Assembly: GCA_037577475.1 (NCBI GenBank)
Contig: CM075197.1
Span: 18,054,650 to 18,118,649 of the forward strand
Reading direction: 5' to 3'
DNA length: 64,000 bases
DNA from: Chaunax sp. Z400
Taxonomy: Eukaryota; Chordata; Actinopteri; Lophiiformes; Chaunacidae
Position 1 is the stretch's first letter. Each line of letters starts with the position of its first letter. The notes beneath the pieces were generated by a model, which searched no databases, was not told the origin of the DNA, and saw only the letters and a program-made list of their open reading frames with translations. Shown in pieces: positions 22,961-35,400 of the stretch. A program made the position numbers and the translations under genes.

Positions 22961-25900
22961 GTAAGAATTTCCTGATTTGCCTTTTAAAAATACGGACAAG
23001 CATTCCATGCTTTTCGGGATTGAAACGCTTTGCAACAGGATCAAAGACGTAAAGACTCGTCAACAGGCTTTACAAATGTTACGCCTGGGTGGATTCATTT
23101 AAGGAACATCTTAACGGCGTAATTGCGACAATTAACAGATTTTTTTTCCCCCAGAACAAAACCCAAACTCTTCATGAAGTTTATGTCTCATTTAAAAGAT
23201 AAGCCAATCGCCGACCTGTACTGCAATACATTTTGACTACTTACTAAAAATAATCCAGACTCATCGCGTTTCTGTTCTGCTCAACAGTAAATTGATAATA
23301 TATATAAAAAAAACACACGTTGTTGAGCTTTTGATGTCCAGCATGTTACTGTAACAAGACAGTTTTTCCACAGTAAAAGTTTAAATGTAGAATACAAAAA
23401 AATATATATACTATAGTTCGATGTGCGCGCCATTAATATGTCATGTAATGGCAACAGAGATGGTCTTTATGAGGCACGTTTATAAAACGCGACCGTGTGC
23501 GCAGAGTGAAAGGAGCCGACGGGGCGGTAATGAGGTGGGCTGGTGTTGGACCGCAGGACGCCGTGCAGCACGCAGGGGCCGAGCCGAGTGTCTGGACCGC
23601 GCCGGGCAGTGCTCACCGCAGCGGACAGCTGTTTCTGCACTTACAGGGATGAACGTCCCTCTAAAGAAAGGTCAATAGGAGACGAGCGATGAAGCGGGGG
23701 TTAAATCATACACAGTCTATACATGTTGTATTTTCAGCCGCGTGAGACCAAACCCGATCATACCGATACAATCTGGACTCAAAACAACAAAGTGAGTTGA
23801 GTGAAATGATCACGGGATGGTGTCTCCAATCACCGATTTTCACAATAGGCTACATGCAAAAGCCATTGAGCAAGTAAAGGACCATGTTAGGTGAAGAAGC
23901 ATGCAGATGCTAAACCTGACTGTCATTGGTTAATTTGGTTCATGTAGCTTAGAAAAGAAATCTAGACTCATGAAGCCACATCCTGTAGAGTAAATGTGTC
24001 TGTTGTGTCTCACATTATTGGTGGCCAAGTTGGCGCCACACCACAATATTACAGTTGTCGATCAACAGCTGGTACTGTTATAAAAATACACACACACTAT
24101 TTTCATTATTTTTATAAGAAATTAAATATACTCAATCATTTGATGTGAAGCTTAAGGCGATGAGACAAATGAATGAAACAACGAGAGACATCAGTTTCCT
24201 GTGGGTAGAGTAGAGCAGAGAGAGATAAGGTCAAATTCCTTAAATCTCTGAGTGACCTACTCCACCAATAAACTAACATCAAGTGGCATGACTCAACACG
24301 TTGACACCGATCTCTGCTCCAAATAGTCAAATTACAAGGAACCGTAATGTAATTTGTGTTCGCCAGACAATATCATTTTATCTTCACAAATATTATGCCG
24401 TTTGATTCGCTAAGAATGGGCCTAATGTTGTCCCAAAGGTCTACAGAAAGTTATTTAAACTTGGTCTTAACCTTACAACCACACAATGCTTTATAATCAT
24501 TTAACCAGGCGTGGTTGAATGCAATTCATGTCAAAAACCAGCTCAGCAGAGACGACCAAAAGTACCAAGATCCAACGAAGAATCAGTGATCAAAATATAA
24601 CCCGGGTTAAACATTCATCATATGCCTTAGCCTTAGGTGTTTAAATAATGTAAGAACAGTCTTCTGACTCCAACCTCCCTCCAGCTTTCAGTCAGATTAA
24701 CATCTTTTACACTGCCTCCCACCCTCCCCCCCCTAAACAGGCACAGAAAATCACCTAATCTTTACTGGGGGCAAAACAGACGATGTAAACTCTTCCAATG
24801 GCCCTGCTATTAACCCCTACAACGGTTTACTGCTTGTTTCCTAGCCATGTGTTTTTCACAGGCCGTCACTGCGCTATAGGAGAAGCGACCGTATCATTGA
24901 AAGTGTGTAATGATGGTAATTGGTATATATTAGGCTACCAGACACAGCAAACAGCCACAGGAGGCCAATTATCCTCCACTAATGTGGAGAACTTTCATGC
25001 TACTACGCTGCACAGATTGTAAAACTTAGAGAGCGAGACGTGGTTGTGTTCTATATGTGGAGCTGCACAATACTGCTTTCTACTCCAGCGTTTCACTATC
25101 TGCACAGCAGACTCTTGTGTTTATACAGCCACTTGTTGACGCTAAGACACTTGTGCTGAGAGCGAGAGAGAAAGAAGTCTGAGTGGATAAACGATGTATA
25201 TGAGGATAAAGAGAATATTCTCACTGCCTCTCCTCCCTTATGATGTCAAATTAAAGCTACAGCTTGTCAAAATATTACTTGCATAACATATGTTGACAAG
25301 ACGACGATGAAATGTGCAATGGTGTGTGACGTTGTGAGCATTTAGTGAGACACACATGCACACTGTGTGGATTATTCCTGCCCCACGGGACATTTCTTGC
25401 ACTTAGATGTTGGTCTGTGGACGGAAAGCATGACTAAGACAACCCAATTTAAACAATTAGGCTCAGGCCTTCTGTCACATCACTCCGACAGTGATGCCAA
25501 ACCTGCACTACCCTTCCAGAACCTGGATACCAACATTGTGTCCGATTGTACTTATTTTGTCAAAGAAAATCAAGGCTGGTATTTCATTATCTGTGCCAAA
25601 GAGCTTGGGTAAAAAAAAGAGCACGGATCTGTAATTCTGGATTATTGACAGTTGTGTTCCTTTATTTGTTGTGCTGCAACATGACTAAAAAGATCTGGCA
25701 ACAAAATCTTACTTTAAACTGAATGATGCCTCTCAATTGTCTTTGTTCAAGTTTGCTAAGAGAAGAGGATTTTCAGCCAATTAGGGGCAGAGCCTGAAAT
25801 ATCTCACCCTCTGCATCAGAGGGATTATAGGGTTAAAAGTCAGGTGCTGAGGCGAGGAGGCCTGGGGAAGGGAGGACGGGGGGGGGGTATGAGGAGGTGG

Positions 25901-26508
25901 AGGTAGGAGATGAAGATGAGAGTGGGGCACTCAAACAGCAGGCAAAGAGAGGGGGGTCGACGGGGCAGAAAGGTGGAACAAGTGTGTGAATATGTGTCCG
26001 TGTTTGTCGTTCCTCCAGGACGAGTGTAAGTGAGAGCTCATCACAATTAGCAAGAAGTCTGCGTAAGTGACATTTTAAGATGTACGAATTCCTCCGCGGT
26101 CAGAATTAAAGGCTTCAGCATGCTGCTCCTTAGGTGATGCACGGCGCGGGGGCGGGGGAGAGGAGGAAGGCGGTCCCTGGGTGACAACCAAGAGCAGGAG
26201 CGACTCTAACGAAGAGGCACCTTAAATAAAATCCCCAGCTTCAAAGGCCGAGGCCTCACACATCAATGCTGACCCAGCGGTATGTGGAGGAAAACCCCAG
26301 CCTGTACGCCTGCCAAGCTAAATTGAAGAAGAGCTTGCCGATGCAGCCAAATGATGCGTTCGGAAGAACCACTTCAAAACCTTGCATAAATATACACACA
26401 TACACATGCAAAGGGAACTGAGGGCTTTGGAGTGCCCCAGCTTGAGCTCAAACCCCAAATAACTGCTGTCCTCTGTGTCCACAGGCACAGGCACAGGCAC
26501 AGACGCAG

Positions 26509-26511
<3 letters not shown>

Positions 26512-26574
<63 letters not shown>
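26512..26574 (+). repeat. (CA)n microsatellite
   Basis: About 31 uninterrupted CA units, preceded by GCACAG-type hexamers (26484-26505). Histidine-threonine and cysteine-valine open frames over it are artefacts. Confidence 0.95.
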
Positions 26575-26576
<2 letters not shown>

Positions 26577-29500
26577 TGTCATCAGGTTTTTACCAGCTTG
26601 TCTGTCTTCTAAAGCTGATGAGCCTCTGAATCACAGTAGCCATGAAAGAAACTAGTCTCTATTAGCTTTGCATTAAATTAAATCCTCTCCCAACTCCAGT
26701 GAAGTATTCACGGAGAGCAGCAAAGTGAGAGACGGACGGAGAATGAGTGAGGAGAGAGGATGAGGGAGGATGCTCACCCCAAAAAGCCACCACAAATTGC
26801 TGCATTTCAGTGGGCACCGAAAAAAAGAGAGAAGCAGCTCTTAATCTAAGGTTGTAATTACCTCTTGTCAGCACTGTAATTAGGAAATAAGCCTTGAACC
26901 AGGTCTTGCTTTGCATGAGGAAAGCAACAGCTCACAGACCCACTCTGTTTAATCAAAACAGAAGAGGGGAAGACAGATTTCCCTTTGAGAGGAAGGTCAA
27001 ATATTAAACCACTGAGATGAACATTAACTGTTAACGTTTTACAGAATATGGATTGAATGATTAAACAGCGGAGTCAATTTTGTGAGGTGTGTGTACCTGT
27101 GGATTAGTGTGTGTCCGCTCGCCATCAGGTCACCAAGTGTCTGAGACCTTCCTCGTCAGTGAAGTGGTGACATTCACACACACTCTGGTGTCGGCACGTC
27201 GCTCATTCAAGCCCGACACGTACGTGCAGAGGCTCTCTCTTGTGTTACATCAGTCGATGTCGGAGCTCTCCGGGCCCCTTTAGCTTAATGTCTATTCCTG
27301 TCACAGTCACTGACACAAATAGTGGTTTTATCTGCAGTAGTACTCCCCAAGAAAGAAAATCTGTGCATGCATACGTGCAAATGCCTACAGGTATCCGAAT
27401 GCCAGCAGGTATCAACCCAAATCGAAGTCACTCAACACTGCAATCAACAGCGGAGCAGTTATGACAGTGCCACAAGTCGCAACTTGTCACCCGTACAGCA
27501 AAACATGAAGTTTGTGTCTGTTTATCTCACCAGTCCACAGCAGGGACAGGGTTTGAACTGATGTCTTGAGCTGTAATTTGGACAAATTGTTGCCAGCTTG
27601 AGATGATGCCACAACAACGTGGCTCTAACTTTAACACCAAGCTGCTCAGCTTTGTTCTGCTTTGGGAGAAATGAAATCATGTTGGTGAAGAGAAGGAGTA
27701 ATACTGAGAAAGGAAAGGAGAAACAGGGAAAGCGAAGGGTGAGGAGATATTTATGTTTAACAGATGAACACAGAGGAAAAAAGAAAAGAAAATTATAGTG
27801 GACAGAAAAGCTGAAAAGTATCAGTCTTCTAAAAAAAGGGAATGAGGGTATGATAAAAATAGGTCCTTCAAAAGAGAATGAATACGTACAGAAAAGAGAG
27901 AAAATCTGAGTGACATGCAGGTTAAAAGGTACTACCAATGATTTGGCAGTGTGCAGTCTGCACAAATTAAAGACCAATGTCACATGGAAAGATGTAGAAG
28001 CAGCAGCTTGAGCTATCAAGGCACAAGAAAGGAAGATTGTTCCAGAAAGTTTTATTATTATTTACTAAAAAGTGCTAAAGTCAGCCAAGGACCTGTGCAG
28101 TACGGATGATTTACATCTATTTTGAGTGTCTAGTTGCACTTTGAAAGCTAAATATTTACAGTAGAGTCATTGTCTTAAAGGAAGACATGGTGAACTCTGG
28201 GAATGACCCACGACAGCGTCAACGCACAGGAGTCCCACTAGTAACACTTGCAAGATGGTCGGGTCTCCATCAATAGCAGGCATGCATTGTTGCGTGTAAT
28301 TGTACCGATCAGTGAAATGTATGCAAATAAATCCAAAACTATGCACTGAGCTAACATTAAAAAAAAAAAAAACATTCACAAAATCCTCTGTGCAGCCATG
28401 CAAAATATCCCCACAGACAAATAAACACACAGAGTGCAGCGAAGGTCTTACAACAGGTCAGTGAGCCAAACCGAGCCCTGGACTGTGACGAGTTATTTTC
28501 AGATGTAAACACTGCACTGTATGTGGAAGTGAGCATGCAACTGCAGTACGACTCAGCCATGGCATATGAAAAGGTAATGGAGGATTCAGGTGTTGCACAA
28601 GAAGGTAGAGTGATTTGGTCATTCTGTTTTCCACTTCCACAGACTGTTTGACTCAGAGCGCAGGTATATAAAATATGGATTTAAAAACACCGCTAAGTGG
28701 AAACATACTGGAGGAGGGAGTCTGGTGTGTTCAGGATGAATAGCGGTACAGTTACCAGAATGTCTGTGCTGCACAGATTGGACAGAAAAAATAATTTTAT
28801 AACCACACTTTGGCAAAACATCCATCAGTTAGTAACTCTGAGTGGTGGCTTTCCCAAAAGTTCCTCATTTTTATGATTCCATAACAATTTTATTAATTTT
28901 ATAAGCAACAAACACAAGGCACGCACAAATCTCTTTGTGGTCGTGGATAATGAGTCGCTGATCATTAAAAACACAAATATCAATTTGGGCTCGGCCAACT
29001 GCTCTCACATAAAATCAAAATCTGTCCCTTATTTAAAGAACTAAAGGCCACAGGGTCAGCTTGTATTTTACATTACATTAGAGACCTAGGATGCTCTACT
29101 GAGGCAAAACCTCCCTCAACAGGTGAGGAGGGTGAAACACAATTCATCTAGTTGACCGTACCAGAAGCTGTACCATAAACACACGACAACATTATAGGGG
29201 TTTAAAGAAACACAGGAGGGCTCATGTCAATGCTCCACATACACAGAGACGCTTTCTGGCCACAGCTGATGGACTGATACCACAGGACAAGGAGCTGACA
29301 GAGTGAAGAGTGGTCGGCCTGCATTCTTCCTCTCCCGCTCTGTTATTCTCTGGTGCTGGTACACGGCCTGCCAGCGCTCAGCACGCTCCTGCACACCGCT
29401 GGAATCCAACCAATTAACAGGGAAGAAAACTTCCTGTTTGACTTGCGTGGCATTAACAATGCGTGACAGGGAGCTGGATTGCAAATAAGTTGAATGAAGA

Positions 29501-30827
29501 CCAAAAGCATTGCAACATATGTATCTGGCTAACAGGTATAACTGTTCTATTTACAGTGAAAGAAGACCTTGAACCAAGAAGAGTGAAGCAAGAGGATACG
29601 AGGCGGCTTCTTCACTGGGTGAGTGAAGAATGAAATGAAATCGGTGTCATTTTTAATAAGATGTGGCCAGCTACCATCATTATTAATAGTCTTTTATTAC
29701 AATACAAATAAAACAGACTGTTGTTTGGTGTAAGATAGATTACATCAGCAATATTGCATTTTTGACACGTGTCGTAATAATACACTCCTTTGAATATTTG
29801 CATCCAGACACCCAAACCACACGCCGTCAGCGGTCCTTATTGTATTAACCGTAACACCCTGCCTCCTCAATAGAGTCCTTTCACACAGCTCTGAGCCTCT
29901 TAGCGAGGCTGGCAGGAGAACAAGAGTGGCTCTCTTAACACACACACAGCGTTTGATAGATACAGTGAGGCTTGTGTGCGGTTACAGACAGGGGCTAAAG
30001 GAAAAGAGTGAATGGGGGAAGTAATGGAGTTTACCCTGTTTGGGTTCTGAAGTTAGGTAGTTGGTTGAATGTGGACTTCTCTTTACTCATAAGCATCTAA
30101 TGTGTGTTTAAGGCTCATCATTTTTGTTGTTGTTTTTTTCCTATTCATTCTTCAAAGAAGTTAAAGAAGTCAATTTAATCTGATGTCCCGATACATTCAA
30201 AATGATGGGACACGTGATATTCTATATTTTTCATCAGTGATTAATTGATCAAAACGATCAAACATGTTGATTTTTGTTTATCTGTGAAATTTGTTGACTA
30301 TTGCAAAAACTTTAAAGTATCCCCAGCTTTATTTGGCTGATCACTGCAAGTTGAAGTCAGTCAGTGAAGTCCTCTTGTGTTAAAACTCTGAAGACATTCT
30401 GTTACAAATTGTATTTTTCAAGTTCAGTGTCTGCGCAAATGTTTCCTAGATACATTTCCAGAAACGTCTTTGACAGATATAAATGCAAACTAGTAAACCA
30501 CCTTTATGCATTGGGGTCAGGGTTATCATATTTCACTCCATGAAACAAACTATTCCACTCCAAAACTGTCGAACTGACCCATTGCTCTCTGTTGTGCTAT
30601 TTGTCAATGAGCTGTGACAGGGACTGTCTGGGCTACGCACACATACACAGAATAAGACCGTAGCTTCAGGCCCCTGGAAACACACTGCTACCCTTGCTAT
30701 TTGCAGCCTTACCGCTCCTCCACCTCAGTTGGAGCAGCACTGTCCTCCTCAGGGAAAAAACAAGAAAAGAATGCTGAGCAATGGCGGTGCAGCCTTATTC
30801 TTCTTGAGATGACTTTCGGGTGTAACA

Positions 30828-30864
30828 CATGCACAAATTCCTAAGGTTGAGGAATTTGTGCATG
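30828..30864. repeat. Perfect 15-bp hairpin
   Basis: CATGCACAAATTCCT (30828-30842) and AGGAATTTGTGCATG (30850-30864) are exact complements around a 7-base AAGGTTG loop. The pairing stops at both ends. It is too short for a typical microRNA precursor but unusually clean; it could be a protein-binding palindrome or a foldback remnant. Confidence 0.8.
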
Positions 30865-31924
30865 GAATGTCTGCTTGCTTGCTTGCTGTAAATTATTTGC
30901 GTGCAAGGCAATGCATCAATGACATCACACATACTGGCTCAGTCTCTGCCTTAACCCTGGCTTTCCAACATCAAGGCTTGCGCACACTATGATGAATTAC
31001 AGCGCATTTGACACTGTGTGTTTTACCTGCCTTTTCCTGAGTGCTGTCTACACATCTACAGGGCTCCAGGGTGTGACCGTTTTGGTCGCACATGTAACAA
31101 CAATCTGTTAAGTTTGAGTTACATTTTAATTGTTCGCATAAGTGAGTGTGAAATTTATCAGATTTTCTGTATATTATTTTGTCAGTATATAGTGAGATTT
31201 TATGTAAAGTATATCTTATATATGTGTGTGTGCGTACATCTGTGAGACCGCTGTCAGTGCCGCTCCTATATTCCTTCCAAGCAAATAAGAATAATCATGA
31301 GACACGACATCCTTAAAACAGTACTTTGAATTAGGCTATAGATTTTTATTTTTATTTTTTTGTCAAGAAAAATGCCGCTGTTGCTCCACCTGTCTGTAGG
31401 CTTGAAAGGCCAGACCCGACATCATTGGCCAATTTATTGTGTTTCCTCTGGTAATGTTTTGTTATGGTGGGATGTTGGAGTAGAGGCATGCATGCAGGTG
31501 ACCCATAATCAAATGACCATAGTTTTTAAAAAGGCAGCATAGTGAGGGGTCAGCTACTTTATAAACAAGATGTATATTGCAGACCTACAGATATGCATTT
31601 TACCCAGTTTGGGCCCATTCATCTGAGCCTGTCTGTGGTCTATATTTAACTGATAAATGGCAGAGTAACACTCAGCTTAGAAAGTTCACATCTACACTTC
31701 TGTCCAACTCTGCATGATCTGTCTCTCTCATCCACATAAGTGCTGCCCTCCTGTCTCTCTCTCTCTCTCTCTCACTTATTCTTCACCCCTCTATCCATCC
31801 CTGGGGAGTTCAGTATGTTTAAACAAAGAAAGAAACAAAATCATGCATACAAATACTATCTGTACTGATAATATTTTATGAAATTAATGCATTAAAAAAA
31901 GAAGTAACACTTAAAATGTATTCT

Positions 31925-31990
31925 TAGGTGCACCTAAATTAAAAAACTGGTGCATCTACATTAAAAAAAGTTAGGTGCACCAGTGCATTC
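31925..31990. repeat. GGTGCACC-containing repeat
   Basis: The octamer AGGTGCAC(C) occurs twice (near 31927 and 31974), with a variant GGTGCATC between, separated by A-rich spacers of about 20 bases. This recalls a dispersed fish repeat with the same self-complementary octamer. Boundaries are uncertain. Confidence 0.4.
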
Positions 31991-32312
31991 AGTGTTAAAA
32001 GTTAGTCTGGAGACCTGATCTGTGCCACACTAGTATATACTTTATGTATTTAAATGTGTGCATGAGCATCTGAGTCAAAACTAAATGGCTCGCAGTTAGT
32101 ATTTCCTATTAATGTGACCCGTAGGTGTATGTATGTTAGACATGGTGTAAAACAGCGTTAATACAACCTCCCCCACTCAGTACGTTGCTCATTAATATCC
32201 TGATACCATTGCAAACGTCTTTATTCAGTTAATAATGTTAATATTTCTACTCAAAAGCAAACATGGAAGAGCAAACAAGGCTGCTCCTTGTTATTCTTAA
32301 ATGCCAACTCTA

Positions 32313-32425
<113 letters not shown>

Positions 32426-35400
32426 GGCATGCATTGCTCTGTGTATTACAAGTCAGCTCAGGAATCCACTGTACTCATTCAGTGACATTTACCTGGATAT
32501 GAAAGCAGACAAACTATTCTTTTTTAGACTACTTGTGATTCATCGCCACAGTAACAATAATAACAATTATAAGCATCACCCACCTCTCTCTCTGTCTGTC
32601 TGATGCAGTCTGTCAGGTCGTCTCTATATAGTATGTGTGATGTGTCATTAACCCACAGGGCACAGACATACAGACACAGATCTTGGACTGTATAGTAAAG
32701 GCATAGATCCGTGCTTCCTCATAACTTCACCAAAGGACTCTGTTTTTAAACATCCATCAGGGTAAAGGCTTCTTTCTTTCAAGGACTATAACCATCATTT
32801 AATCGTGTTTGTTACAAATCACATAAACCCTGGATGTTTCTACCATTTCAGGCATCCATTGATTTCCATTCATTTTCATAAGAGTATGAAAATCTGTTTA
32901 CAGACCATTGAGAGTTGAGTTGTAAACATCAAGCCTGGTTGTAGGCTGAGGTAAAATATTTCCAGGAGGAAATGCACTTTAGTATTTTCGAACGTGACAT
33001 TTGCATCCTGTCGTACAGCCTAGCCTGTATACCTTGTATACAGATGTTGATTCGGTGCCGTTACTGCCTCCGCTGTCGGCTCAGTACCGCACTATGTCTT
33101 TTCAATGTTTATACAGTGCAGTGAGGTGAAATAAAGATATAAAAGTCCCGCCTTGAATAGGCTGTGTCATGGGGCCATGATCTTTAAAAAGGAGCACTAT
33201 GTGGAGGAAATGGACACAATCAACTAGGGGTGCGTGTTTTTAATGGGACATATTTTGAAGGTATTCTTAGAAATGCACCATGATTTCTACTGGGCAACTC
33301 ACTAGATAGTTGCACTCAACAACATTTTTACCCACTTTGCTGTGAGTACTGATGAGCTGCAGAGAAATGGGTACAGAGGACTCACTTGTTTATTCCTCCA
33401 GCTCTGTCACTACCCTCCTCCCCCTTCTTCTCTCTCACCTTGTTTGTGTCTGGATATGAGGAATCATCTGGCAGTGTGCACCTGCTGCAGGCAAAATTGT
33501 TGAGCTGAGGGTCAGTGTTGATGTCTTAATAGACTGTTGCTGAATGATGTCTTTACACGCACTAAGATAAGATCGTTGTGCTCACCTGTTTAATCAGTTG
33601 AGTATGCGAGTCAATGTGCTCATCAAACAAGGTCTTAAAGACCTATTTTGTTCACACGATCCTGTCATTTATCTGAGAACTGAATTTGATTAAATAGATA
33701 AAGGAATTAACTATTCTCCAGCAAGGGAAACATATGATTAATCAAATCTGATGTGTCTAAGAAGTTACTTTAAATACCGCAGGGAGAAAAAAAAATCACA
33801 CGGCGACAGTTATGCGGTTGTAAAAAAAAGTCAACATTTTACTCCTAGAGGCAGGCACAGGGCATCCAAGGCCATGGAAAGGAGGCATACCAGTGTTACT
33901 GGTGGGGGAGGTGTGAAGCCTGACCGCTGGTTTGCGAACCAGCTTCCTTAGCACTATGAGTAGTTTCACAATAAATTCCTATGTGATAACCTAATCAGCG
34001 CCAGTGATCTCCATGTCACATTAATCTTGTCTGGTGTTTGGCACATGTCTAGGTGTTTTTTTTTTTTCAAAAGCCCAAAGGGCAGAATGACTAGAAAAAT
34101 CACAAACGGTAACTCGTACAAAAGGAGGGGGTTGGGGGCCTGAAAAACAGGTAGCACTGCACCAGATCGTCCTTTAAAGGAAGGTTGCAAGATAGAAACA
34201 AATGAGGAGAGTTCCACTTGTGCCAGATGTACTGTATGCGCACAACATTATTTACACAATGACACTGAAACCGGAACATGGATACTACCTTAATTTCAAC
34301 TCAAGGCTCATGAGTTATAGTGAATAACAACCAGTAAATAAATCACACATTTTCATTTCATGAGTCAATCACTTGCTACCGCCATGATATTTCACATGTT
34401 TTATAATTGTAGATCACACAAACAGGAAGTGCTAAGTTTGATGCACTTATGAACTTCTTTCACTCTTTCTATCTCTACTCCGTGACATGTGGCTGAATGT
34501 AGAAAGAGTATGTTGTACATCCTGACCTTCAAATATATATATATATAACTGCAATTTAAAAAAAGGTAAACAAGTTTATGTTTACCTGTTTGCACTAGCA
34601 CCTCTCTTAGTTTCTATTTCCCTTGGTATCATTTTAGCCTTGAGCTCTCACAAGGGCTCTCAAAGGGACAGCTTACACTTTGAAAGTGACAAAGGCCCCT
34701 GTTAGACTGCTACAGAGAGTTGCGGAAAGAGGTGAATGGAGGAGGAGCAAAATGGGACGGCAAGGCGACAAGACAAAAATGTCACAAATACTTGCGCGAT
34801 GTGTCAAGCATTGCCTGAGCTGCCTGATTTTGTGGGCATGGCTGCATGCTTCAATATTTAATGTCAGGTTTGACAAAAATGTAGTTGGACTACAGTTATT
34901 AAGTAGTAACATGATCCTGGCATATGTACATATGAACAGGCAGGCAGATGGATAACTAGCAAGTGTTTCCTCATTGAGTTTGTGCGATACTGTTTGTCTA
35001 ACAAGGATAGTCAGCCTGCCAGTCAGCAAGCCTGCCTGCTGCTTGACTCATGCATAACCTCTGATTGAGTTGGGCTGTTGCAACAAAGGTTAAAACGCTG
35101 TCAGCATGCAGTGCGGTCTTGATCTTTCATACAAAGAGGATAAAGAATGATAGTTCTACTTGACAATAGTTCAAGTCAGTCAGTAATTGTGGCTCTCTTT
35201 CTCATAGTCGTCTGAGCTTGACAGAGCTTTTATCATACTGTCACTTTAATCGATTCTAGCAGGGTTGGTGAATAACATAAGGAGGTCCTGACCAAGGAAG
35301 ACTGTCAGAAGGGTAGTCAGAGTGTCAGCATGTGCATATCAGACCATGCTTGTGGCTGACTTATAAAACTGGTCCATCCAGCCTCCTCTAACCGCAAACA

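Noticed and set aside
26662..26916. Minus-strand frame with micro-exon-like borders near 26.78 kb
   Set aside because: Would require 12- and 22-base exons; splice-like strings at this density are expected by chance.
27522..28019. 165-codon minus-strand open frame
   Set aside because: Phenylalanine/leucine/serine-rich translation of a purine-rich plus strand; no recognisable domain.
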